A DNA stretch of 64,000 bases, taken from NCBI RefSeq assembly GCF_035918155.1, contig NZ_CP109327.1:2542001-2606000 (forward strand), read 5' to 3'. A program made the translations under genes and the position numbers. The notes beneath the pieces are model-generated. The model saw only the letters and a list, made by a program, of their open reading frames with translations. It was not told where the DNA came from and made no database searches. Positions 43,309 to 50,771 of the stretch are shown in pieces. Every line of letters starts with the position of its first letter. Position 1 is the stretch's first letter. The stretch is from Streptomyces sp. NBC_01591 (lineage in GTDB: Bacteria; Actinomycetota; Actinomycetes; Streptomycetales; Streptomycetaceae).

Positions 43309-43708
43309 GGCTTTGTGATCGCGTATGGGGTCGGTCTACCCGGCGCCCGTCGCCTGGCCGCCACCATTGCTGGGGGCCAACGATCTGTACACCTCCCGCA
43401 AAGCCATGCTGCTCTACCTGCCAAGAGATGTCGAATTGTCCTAATCGGGGCCAAAGACTGGTGCCCTCCGACCGCACTGCCGCGGGTATGGCGCACGGGT
43501 CGAACCGGCGGACGGTGGCCACGGTCGCCGTGCCGGGAACGGCGGCGTCGCAGGACGTGGGGATCTTCATGAGCGCGACGAACGGCGGGAGCGGACTGCG
43601 CGGCACGGTCGAGTTCAGCAGGTGGCAACTGCGGTGAGGTGACGTCCCGTTGTGCCGCGCACGAGCGGTCCGGAGTGACCATCGCACGATTCGCTCGTTC
43701 TGCTGAAC
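43309..43708. other. 400-nt interval upstream of the SARP gene and of the sigma-like protein gene
   Basis: It carries direct repeat copy B (43507-43714) with the GH89 fragment, and a 200-nt stretch (43309-43506) with no recognisable gene or clear promoter motif. Confidence 0.6.
43507..43637 (+). pseudogene. Fragment of the GH89 gene 3' end
   Basis: The translated frame reads RRTVATVAVPGTAASQDVGI followed by FMSATNGGSGLRGTVEFSRW and QLR-stop, a near copy of the GH89 C-terminus. There is no start codon or upstream coding sequence of its own. It is the coding part of repeat copy B. Confidence 0.85.
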
Positions 43709-43714
43709 GTGCGT
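43507..43714 (+). repeat. 208-bp direct repeat, copy B
   Basis: Pairs with 40669-40876. Its right end overlaps the GTG start (43709) of the next gene, so the repeat runs from the GH89 end through the intergenic gap to the next gene's start. This is the original junction, now present twice. Confidence 0.9.
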
Positions 43715-45652
43715 CCACTGCCAGAAGTACCTTCCGCAGCCGCCCCGGCCGACGGGGAGCAGGCCGGGGCGGCGCTCGTCGAGCACTATCCGCGGCTGGT
43801 CCGGCTCGGCTATCTCGTGCTGCCGCCGTCCCTCGGCAGCCACCGCCGGGTGCTGAGGGCGCACGCGCTTGCCCAGCGGTGCCTGCTGTCCGGACGCCGG
43901 TCGGGGGACGGGGGCGGGGCCGGTGTACCGGTGCCGCGCGGGCCCGGCGGTGCGGCGGCGGTCGATCCGTCGTATGCGTGTGCCCGTCGGCGGGTGCTGC
44001 GTGCGGCCCTGGCGGCGGGGCGGCCGCGCCGCGGGTTCGCCCGTGCCCGGCTGCCGTCGCTCCTCCCGCTCGTGTGGGGGCTGCGGCTGTTCCCGCACTC
44101 GGGCGGATCGGACGGGCTCGCCCTGGAGAACGCCCTGTCGGCGCTCTCCGGTCCGGGCCGCGCCGCCCATGCCCTGCGCGGCCTGGAGGGGCTGGCCGAC
44201 GCGGAGGTGCGGCGGGTGCTCGCGGATGCCGGAGTCGCGGACCCGCATGCGGCGCTCACGGAGGCGGAGGACGTTCCGGCACCGTACGCGCTCCTCGGCT
44301 CCCCGGAGTTCGACCCCTGTTCGCTCCAGGCCCGGCCACCGGATCTGCTGCGCCGCCGGCAGCACGCGAAGGCGGCGCTGGCGGCCGTCGCGGCGCTGCT
44401 GGTGTGCGGGGCGCTGCTGGGGCTGCCGGGCGACGGCTGGGGGCGCGGCGCTCCGCCCGCGTCCTCGTACACCCATGACGCCGCCGTGGAACAGGCCCTG
44501 GATCCGGGCAGATTGAGCCGGGTGGCCGCGACGTTCTGGCGGCGCTCACCGCGTACCGACTTCACCGCCTGGCCCACCCGCGGCAACCGCGCCGAGGACA
44601 CCCGGCTGCTGCGCCGGGCGCTCACCGTCTGGGCGCACCCGGGCGGAGAGGTGCGTATCTCGGCGACCCCGGAGACCCCCATCGGCCCTCCGATGGGTGC
44701 GCCGCAGCTGCTGTACGCGGGCGAGGTGGACCGGGTGACGGTGGTGCTGCTCTACGACGGGCTGCGTGTCGTGCGGTACGCGGAACCCGGTGACGCCGGC
44801 CGGGACGAGGGCGTCACGCTCGACTTCGCCCGGGTCGACGGCGCGGACATGGCGTCGGCCGCCGCCCTGATCGTGGCCCGTACCGGCGACCGGATCCGCT
44901 ACCTCACCGCGCCCTGGGTGACCGCGGTTTCGGTGCGGGACCTGCTGGCGCCGGGCGGCACCCCACGGCCGCTGCGCCGCGGCCCCGACGGGGTGACCGC
45001 CGCGCTGACCAGCCCGGCGACGGCCCGCAACTGCCGTGCCTGGGAGACGATCGAGATCCGCGACGGCTCGACTACCCGGCTGATGGCGGACCTCGGCGAG
45101 CTGACCCCGGCCCGGCTGACCTCGGGCCGTCCGTCCGCACCGCACGATGTCGCGGGGCGGGCGGAGCGGGACAGCTGGGCGCGGACCGCCTGCCTGCTGC
45201 CCGCGGTGCGTTCGCGCGGGGTGCGGTCGGTGAACTCCTGGCAGTACGCCGAGCAGTTGCTGCCCGAGGGGGGCGGTTCCGCGCGCTGGCTGTGCACCAG
45301 GGCGGAGACCTGGCGGGGCACCGGGAGCCGGGTCCTCGCCCAGTTCCAGGCCCCGTCGGCGCCGGCCGTCGCGACGGGCGGCCCGCCCGGGGCGGTCGCG
45401 GCCAGGGCCGAGGACTCCCCGGCCTGCGGGGTGCGCGATCCCCAGGTGCTGGCCGGGGTGCTCTGGAAGTCGCAGGGCGGCCGCTGGTACGTACTGGCGG
45501 CGGGCAGTGAGCAGTTCGCCTCGCTGACCGCGTCGGGCGGGGTGGAGGCGCGCTCCGACAGCCGTCTGCTCGCCGTGCCGGCCAGGGCGGGTGACCGGGC
45601 GCGGCTGAACGGGACGCTGGCGGACGGCAGTCGGGCGGGCGCGCTGCGCTGA
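43709..45652 (+). CDS. Membrane protein with degenerate sigma-like N-terminus
   Basis: A 647-residue protein of unknown function. The first 190 residues resemble an ECF sigma factor in degenerate form: LVEHYPRLVRLGYLVLPPSL like region 2, then ALSGPGRAAHALRGLEGLAD, AEVRRVLADAGV like region 4. A single transmembrane helix (KAALAAVAALLVCGALLGLP) lies at residues about 222-244. The extracytoplasmic part of about 400 residues has four cysteines and no recognised domain. The GTG 43709 start lies inside direct repeat B. It suggests a sigma-derived regulator tethered to the membrane, or a protein that only kept the helical fold. Confidence 0.7.
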   Translation: MRPLPEVPSAAAPADGEQAGAALVEHYPRLVRLGYLVLPPSLGSHRRVLRAHALAQRCLLSGRRSGDGGGAGVPVPRGPGGAAAVDPSYACARRRVLRAALAAGRPRRGFARARLPSLLPLVWGLRLFPHSGGSDGLALENALSALSGPGRAAHALRGLEGLADAEVRRVLADAGVADPHAALTEAEDVPAPYALLGSPEFDPCSLQARPPDLLRRRQHAKAALAAVAALLVCGALLGLPGDGWGRGAPPASSYTHDAAVEQALDPGRLSRVAATFWRRSPRTDFTAWPTRGNRAEDTRLLRRALTVWAHPGGEVRISATPETPIGPPMGAPQLLYAGEVDRVTVVLLYDGLRVVRYAEPGDAGRDEGVTLDFARVDGADMASAAALIVARTGDRIRYLTAPWVTAVSVRDLLAPGGTPRPLRRGPDGVTAALTSPATARNCRAWETIEIRDGSTTRLMADLGELTPARLTSGRPSAPHDVAGRAERDSWARTACLLPAVRSRGVRSVNSWQYAEQLLPEGGGSARWLCTRAETWRGTGSRVLAQFQAPSAPAVATGGPPGAVAARAEDSPACGVRDPQVLAGVLWKSQGGRWYVLAAGSEQFASLTASGGVEARSDSRLLAVPARAGDRARLNGTLADGSRAGALR

Positions 45653-45675
45653 CGGCCCGCCCCCGCGGGCGTCAG
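45649..45675 (+). terminator. Terminator after the sigma-like membrane protein gene
   Basis: CTGACG-g-CCCGC pairs with GCGGGCGTCAG around a CCCC loop (one bulge). It overlaps the stop codon and is followed by AAATT. Confidence 0.6.
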
Positions 45676-45728
45676 AAATTCGCCGCACGCCTCTGTTCCC
45701 TCGACCTACCTCTCAGTACATTGACAGC

Positions 45729-46634
45729 ATGTCTAATACGCAGCCAGCGCCGGTCGCGTCGGAGCGGACACCGCTCAAGGCCCGCAAGGTCTCCTTCGCC
45801 TGGGAGAAGACTCCTCTGCACTGGGTGCCGGGTGACCCGTTCACCACGCACACCATCAATGTGCTCCACCTCCTGCTGCCCGCCGGGGAACGGTGGTTCA
45901 TCCACGTGTACCGGCAGGTGCTGCCGTACATCCACGACGAGCAGCTGCGCCAGGACGTCATCGGCTTCATCGGCCAGGAGGCCGTGCACTCCCAGGCGCA
46001 CGACGACGTCCTGCCCCGCCTGAAGGAGCTCGGTCTCGACCCGACGCCGTACACCGCGCAGGTCGACTGGTTCTTCGAGAAGCTGCTCGACGACCGGACG
46101 CTGCCGCCGGGCCGGGCGCGCAAGTGGTGGTTGATGGAGCGGGTGGCGCTGATCGCGGCGATCGAGCACTACACCGCCTTCCTCGGCGACTGGGTGCTGA
46201 ACGCCGACGAGCTGGACCGGCGCGGTGCCGACCCGATGATGCTGGATCTGCTGCGCTGGCACGGCGCGGAGGAGGTCGAGCACCGCTCGGTCGCGTTCGA
46301 AGTGTTCATGCATGTCGACGGCGGCTACCGGCGGCGGGCGCGCACCTGGGCGACGGCGTTCAGCGCGCTGGTCTTCCTCTGGCAGCGCGGCATCCGCTTC
46401 TTCATGGAGAACGACCCGAGCCTGCTGGACGGCAAGGGGTCGTTCAAGGACTTCTACCTCAGCGGCAAGCGCGGCACCCTGCCCGCCACCGGTGATCTGC
46501 TGCGTTCGGTCCCCCGCTATCTGAGCCGCGGCTACCACCCCTCGCAGGAGGGCAGTACGGCCCAGGCCATCGACTATCTCGCCCACTCGCCCGCGGCCAC
46601 GGCCGCCGAGGCCCGTATGACGGGAACCAGCTGA
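45729..46634 (+). CDS. Predicted metal-dependent hydrolase (PF10118 family)
   Basis: A 301-residue cytoplasmic protein with a ferritin-like helical layout: FIGQEAVHSQAHDDVLPRLK, AIEHYTAFLGDWVL and WHGAEEVEHRSVAFEVFMHV provide the E/H pairs that would hold a metal pair. This matches the family COG3687/PF10118, usually next to a ferredoxin reductase. The gene is followed after 2 nt by exactly such an oxidoreductase, so they are very likely an operon and may form a two-component di-iron oxygenase-like system, despite the hydrolase name. Substrate unknown. Confidence 0.88.
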   Translation: MSNTQPAPVASERTPLKARKVSFAWEKTPLHWVPGDPFTTHTINVLHLLLPAGERWFIHVYRQVLPYIHDEQLRQDVIGFIGQEAVHSQAHDDVLPRLKELGLDPTPYTAQVDWFFEKLLDDRTLPPGRARKWWLMERVALIAAIEHYTAFLGDWVLNADELDRRGADPMMLDLLRWHGAEEVEHRSVAFEVFMHVDGGYRRRARTWATAFSALVFLWQRGIRFFMENDPSLLDGKGSFKDFYLSGKRGTLPATGDLLRSVPRYLSRGYHPSQEGSTAQAIDYLAHSPAATAAEARMTGTS

Positions 46635-46636
46635 CC

Positions 46637-47719
46637 ATGCCGCTCCCCCTGCCCCGCCTGCGCACCGTGGTCCTGGTCGCGGGCGCCGCACTGCTGGCCA
46701 AGCGCGCCCTGCACCGCCGGATCCAGAACTCCCCGCTGTGGCCGCTGCCTGCGCTGGAGGAACCGATCTCGGGCCACTCCGAGCGACGCACCACGGCCAC
46801 CCGCCGGCTGCTGATCACCGAGCGGACCACCCCGGCCGAGGGCGTCGTACAGCTCCGGCTGAAGGGCTCCGGCCTGGCCGCCTGGCAGCCCGGCGCGCAC
46901 CTCGACCTCCTGCTGCCCTCCGGCCTGGTCCGCCAGTACTCCCTGTGCGGGGACCCGGCCGACCCCGGCACGTACACCATCGCGACGCGGCTGGTCGAGG
47001 ACGGCCGCGGCGGCTCCCGCGAGGTCCACGAGCGGCTCCGCGAGGGCGAGGAGGTGGAGATCCGCGACCCGCGCAACCGCTTCCCGCTCGCCGAGGCCCC
47101 CGCGTACCTGTTCGTCGCGGGCGGCATCGGCATCACCCCGATCCTGCCGATGCTGCGGTCCGTCGCCGCCTCGGGCGCCGACTGGCGGCTGCTGTACGGC
47201 GGACGGACCCGCGCCTCGATGCCGTTCCTGGACGAGATCGAGAAGCTGGGCGCGGAGGGCGGCCGGGTGACGGTCGTCCCCGCGGACGAGGCGGGCCACC
47301 CGGACGCCGCCGCGGCCCTGGCGGACACGGCGGAGGGCACGGCGGTCTACTGCTGCGGCCCCGAACCCCTGATGGACGCGGTCACCGTCGCCCTCCCGCC
47401 CGGCCGCACCCTCCATCTGGAGCGCTTCACGGCGGCGACCGGGTCGTCGGCCGGCTCCGGCCCCTTCGAGGTCGAACTGCGCCGCTCCGGCCGCACGGTC
47501 CAGGTGCCGGCGGACCGGTCGGTACTGGCCGCGGTGCGCGACGAGCTGCCGCACGTCTCGTACTCCTGCGAGCAGGGCTTCTGCGGAACGTGCCAACAAC
47601 GTGTCCTGGAGGGCGAGATCGACCACCGGGACGAGCTCCTGACGGACTCCGAACGGGACGACTCGATGCTGATCTGCGTGTCCCGGTGCCGGGGCGAGCG
47701 CCTGGTGCTGGACCTTTAG
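46637..47719 (+). CDS. PDR/VanB-type ferredoxin-NAD(P)H oxidoreductase
   Basis: The product (360 aa) has three parts: a short hydrophobic N-terminus, an FNR-like flavin and NAD(P) domain (WQPGAHLDLLLPSGLVRQYS, FVAGGIGITPILPMLRS, YCCGPEPLMDAV) and a C-terminal plant-type 2Fe-2S domain with C-x4-C-x2-C (CEQGFCGTC) and a later cysteine (LICVSRC). It passes electrons from NAD(P)H to a partner oxygenase. It starts 2 nt after the metal-dependent protein gene, which is its obvious partner. All iron-sulfur ligands are present. Confidence 0.93.
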   Translation: MPLPLPRLRTVVLVAGAALLAKRALHRRIQNSPLWPLPALEEPISGHSERRTTATRRLLITERTTPAEGVVQLRLKGSGLAAWQPGAHLDLLLPSGLVRQYSLCGDPADPGTYTIATRLVEDGRGGSREVHERLREGEEVEIRDPRNRFPLAEAPAYLFVAGGIGITPILPMLRSVAASGADWRLLYGGRTRASMPFLDEIEKLGAEGGRVTVVPADEAGHPDAAAALADTAEGTAVYCCGPEPLMDAVTVALPPGRTLHLERFTAATGSSAGSGPFEVELRRSGRTVQVPADRSVLAAVRDELPHVSYSCEQGFCGTCQQRVLEGEIDHRDELLTDSERDDSMLICVSRCRGERLVLDL

Positions 47720-47790
47720 GGAGCTGGAGCGGCGATACCGGGGCCGCCCGCCGCCGCTCCCCCGCCACCCCACTCGGTACGCTGTCCACC

Positions 47791-48513
47791 ATGACGACCG
47801 GGGTGCGGCGCAGGATGGGCGTCGAGGAGCGCAGACAGCAACTGATCGGTGTCGCGCTGGAGTTGTTCAGTCACCGCGCCCCGGACGAGGTGTCGATCGA
47901 CGAGATCGCGGCCGCCGCGGGGATCTCGCGGCCGTTGGTCTACCACTACTTCCCGGGGAAGCAGAGCCTGTACGAGGCCGCGCTGCGGCGGGCGGCCGAC
48001 GAGTTGGCGGCCCGGTTCGTGGAACCTCGCGAAGGCCCGCTCGGGACGCGGCTGCTGAAGGTGATGGGACGGTTCTTCGACTTCGTCGACGAGCACGGGC
48101 CCGGGTTCTCGGCGCTGATGCGGGGCGGGCCCGCGGTGGGGTCCTCGACCGCGAACGCGATGATCGACGGGGTGCGGCAGGCCGCCTGTGAGCAGATCCT
48201 GGCCCATCTGGGGGTCGAGAATCCCCCGGCACGGCTGGAGCTGGTCGTGCGGTCATGGGTGTCGCTGGCCGAGTCGACGGCTCTGATCTGGCTGGACGGG
48301 CGACGGATTCCGCGCGAGGAGCTGGAGTTGCAGCTGGTGCACGACTTCGCCGCGCTGGCCTCGGTGAGCGCCGCGTACAACACGGAGATGGCGGGCATCG
48401 TGCTGCGGGTGCTCGGCCAGGAACCGGCGGACGGGCCGTTCGGCGAGCTGCTGAACCGGCTCTCCGCCCTGGCGCCGGCCGTACCGGCCGTTCCCCCGCA
48501 GCGGCTGCCGTAG
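47791..48513 (+). CDS. TetR-family transcriptional regulator
   Basis: A 240-residue TetR protein with the HTH VEERRQQLIGVALELFSHRA, SIDEIAAAAGISRPLVYHYF, GKQSLYEAALRRAADEL. The ligand domain is long and ends with a low-complexity Pro-rich tail. It follows the oxidoreductase gene by 71 nt in the same direction. ATG 47791 is the start that puts the helix-turn-helix in place. It may control the preceding operon; no palindrome was recognised in the gap. Confidence 0.9.
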   Translation: MTTGVRRRMGVEERRQQLIGVALELFSHRAPDEVSIDEIAAAAGISRPLVYHYFPGKQSLYEAALRRAADELAARFVEPREGPLGTRLLKVMGRFFDFVDEHGPGFSALMRGGPAVGSSTANAMIDGVRQAACEQILAHLGVENPPARLELVVRSWVSLAESTALIWLDGRRIPREELELQLVHDFAALASVSAAYNTEMAGIVLRVLGQEPADGPFGELLNRLSALAPAVPAVPPQRLP

Positions 48514-48544
48514 GGCCTGTCCGGCGGTACGGGGCAGAAGTGCC

Positions 48545-50581
48545 CTACATGAGCAGTTCGCCGTGGAGTGCGGCGGCCAGGCCCACCTCCGCGTTGTCCG
48601 CCCGGCCCCGTTCGAAGGCGCGCTGGTAGGCGGCGTCGCCGACGGCCTCGCGGGCCTGGCGTTCGCATGCCTCGCGCAGCGGGGCCAGTTCCGGGGTGCC
48701 GCGTTGCGGTTGGCCGACCATGCGCCAGTACACCTGGCCCGTGCCGTAGACCCGGGCGGCGCGGGCGCCCGCGCCCTGGGCGGCGATCGCCGCGGCCAGG
48801 ATGTCCAGGCCGAGCGCGATGCCGAAGCTGTCGCGCATGCGGTGCTTGCCCGCGAGCATCGAGCGGGCGTGGGCGGCGGAGGACTCGGCGTCGCCCTGGA
48901 GCAGGGCGATCAGGGCGAGCTGGTAGTCGACGTAGCTACGGGTCCAGCACTCGTCCTGGGCCTCGCAGACCGCACGCAGCACCGCGGCCGCCTCCGCCGC
49001 CTCGTCCAGCCGGCCGAGCCCGGTCAGGGCGAAGACCGTGATGAGCCGGCACCGCAGCCGGTAGGCCTTCTCCAGCGGGGTGGCGGTGCCGGTCGAGCGC
49101 AGGACCCGGTCGACCTCGCGGAGGCCCGCCTCTGGGCGGCCGGTCATCAGATGGGTCAGCCCGCACAGATAGGCGGCGGCGAGGATGCCCTCGTCGGTGC
49201 CGTCGCGCGCCGCTTCCCTGGTGCACTCCCGGCCCAGGCGGCGGGCGGCCGGGTAGTCGCCCTGGAGCATGACCGTGATGCCCAGCACCCACAGGGCGCG
49301 GGTGCGGTGGGGTCCTTCGGCCGGTCCGGCGGCCAGGGCGCGCCGGGCGTATTCGCGGGTCTGCGGGAGATGGCCGCAGCAGCACCAGAAGAAGCCGATC
49401 CGTCCCGCCATCTCCTGGGCGGCCGCGGTGTCATGGGCCAGCAGGTGGTCGAGGGCGGCGCAGAGGTCGGCGTGCGCCTCGGCGATGCGGTGGTACCAGC
49501 TGATCTGGTCGTCGCCGGTCCAGCCGGCGTGGGCCTTGCGGGCCAGGCCGAGGAAGCAGGCGGCGTGCCGGTCGGCGGCGGCCCGTTCCTCACCGAGTTC
49601 GGCGAGCCACATCCGTCCGTACTCGCGGATGGTGTCGAGCATGCGGTGCCGTACGCCGTCCCGGCCGACGACGGACTTGGCGACCAGGCCGTTCAGCGCC
49701 CGGGTCACGCCGTCCGCGGTGAGCGGTCCCCCGGCGCAGACCTCGCGGGCCGCGGCCTCGTCGAAGTCGCCGCGCAGGACGGTCAGCCGGGCCCAGAGCA
49801 GCCGTTCCAGCGGGGTGCACAGCTCATGGCTCCAGCCGATGGCGGTGCGCAGGGTGCGGTGGCGCAGCGGCCAGAGCGACGTGTCGGCCGGTACGTCGAA
49901 GCGGGACCTGATCCGCGCGGCGACCTGCTCGACGGTGTCCCTTCCGAGGGCTCCCGCCGCGAGTTCGATGGCGAGCGGAATCCCTTCGAGGCGGCGGCAG
50001 ATCTCGGCGGCGGCCTCCGCGTTCCCCGGCTCGTCGAGGGCGGGCCCCGGGGCCGCCACGGCCGCCCGGTCCCGGAAGAGCGTCAGCGCGTCGGCCGCGC
50101 CCTCGACGGGCAGCGGGTCCACCTCGACGACCTGCTCGCCCCTGATGTCCAGGGGCTGGCGGCTGGTGGCGAGCACGGTGAGGCCGGGGGATGTCGTGAG
50201 GATCTCGCCGAGCAGGTGCGCGCATGCGGAGCGCAGGTGCTCGCACGAGTCGAGAACCAGCAGCAGTTCCTTGTCGACGAGCCATTCGCACAGTGCGTCG
50301 ATGGGCATGCGCAGGGTGTGGTCGGAGAGCCCGACCGCGTCGGAGACGGTCGCGATGAGCAGTCCGTCGTCATGGAGCGGTGACAGGTCGGCCCACCACG
50401 CACCGTCACGGTGTCCGGCCGCCGCCTGCCGGGCGGCACGGACGGCGAGCCTGGTCTTGCCGACACCGCCACTGCCGGTGAGCGTGGTCAGCCGGTGCGT
50501 GGCGAGGGTGTGTTCGAGCCGGGCAAGTTCCGCTTTCCGTCCGACAAAGCTCGTTGTCTCCTCGGGGATGTTGCTCGCCAT
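48545..50581 (-). CDS. STAND-type ATPase/TPR protein without LuxR HTH
   Basis: The 678-residue product has an AAA-like NB-ARC-type module: FVGRKAELARLEHTLATHRL with Walker A GSGGVGKTRLAVRA, Walker B LLLVLDSCEHL, and the GxP motif IPLAIELAAGAL. From about residue 330 on it is TPR-rich. Streptomyces regulators of this kind normally end with a LuxR HTH; this one ends in LAAALHGELLM with none. It may act as a signalling adaptor. ATG 50581 is used; an ATG 66 nt upstream lacks a ribosome site. It is convergent with the TetR gene. Confidence 0.88.
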   Translation of the reverse strand: MASNIPEETTSFVGRKAELARLEHTLATHRLTTLTGSGGVGKTRLAVRAARQAAAGHRDGAWWADLSPLHDDGLLIATVSDAVGLSDHTLRMPIDALCEWLVDKELLLVLDSCEHLRSACAHLLGEILTTSPGLTVLATSRQPLDIRGEQVVEVDPLPVEGAADALTLFRDRAAVAAPGPALDEPGNAEAAAEICRRLEGIPLAIELAAGALGRDTVEQVAARIRSRFDVPADTSLWPLRHRTLRTAIGWSHELCTPLERLLWARLTVLRGDFDEAAAREVCAGGPLTADGVTRALNGLVAKSVVGRDGVRHRMLDTIREYGRMWLAELGEERAAADRHAACFLGLARKAHAGWTGDDQISWYHRIAEAHADLCAALDHLLAHDTAAAQEMAGRIGFFWCCCGHLPQTREYARRALAAGPAEGPHRTRALWVLGITVMLQGDYPAARRLGRECTREAARDGTDEGILAAAYLCGLTHLMTGRPEAGLREVDRVLRSTGTATPLEKAYRLRCRLITVFALTGLGRLDEAAEAAAVLRAVCEAQDECWTRSYVDYQLALIALLQGDAESSAAHARSMLAGKHRMRDSFGIALGLDILAAAIAAQGAGARAARVYGTGQVYWRMVGQPQRGTPELAPLREACERQAREAVGDAAYQRAFERGRADNAEVGLAAALHGELLM

Positions 50582-50771
50582 GGTCACCGTCGCTGAAACA
50601 GGTGGACCGGCCGGTCCCGGACCCTGGTTCCGGTGCGGCACAGGCATGCGGGGACGCCTGGCGTGCCGGAGAAAGGGGCCGGGACCGGCCGGGGGTGGGA
50701 GGGCGCGCCGGGGGTGCGGTGCTGCGGCATTCCCCGACGGCTGCTGCCTCCCAACCTAGCCCTGTCCTGGC

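Noticed and set aside
43299..43637. 112-codon plus-strand gene upstream of the sigma-like protein
   Set aside because: Its second half is the copied GH89 tail and its first half has no coherent coding signal; treated as repeat copy B plus spacer.
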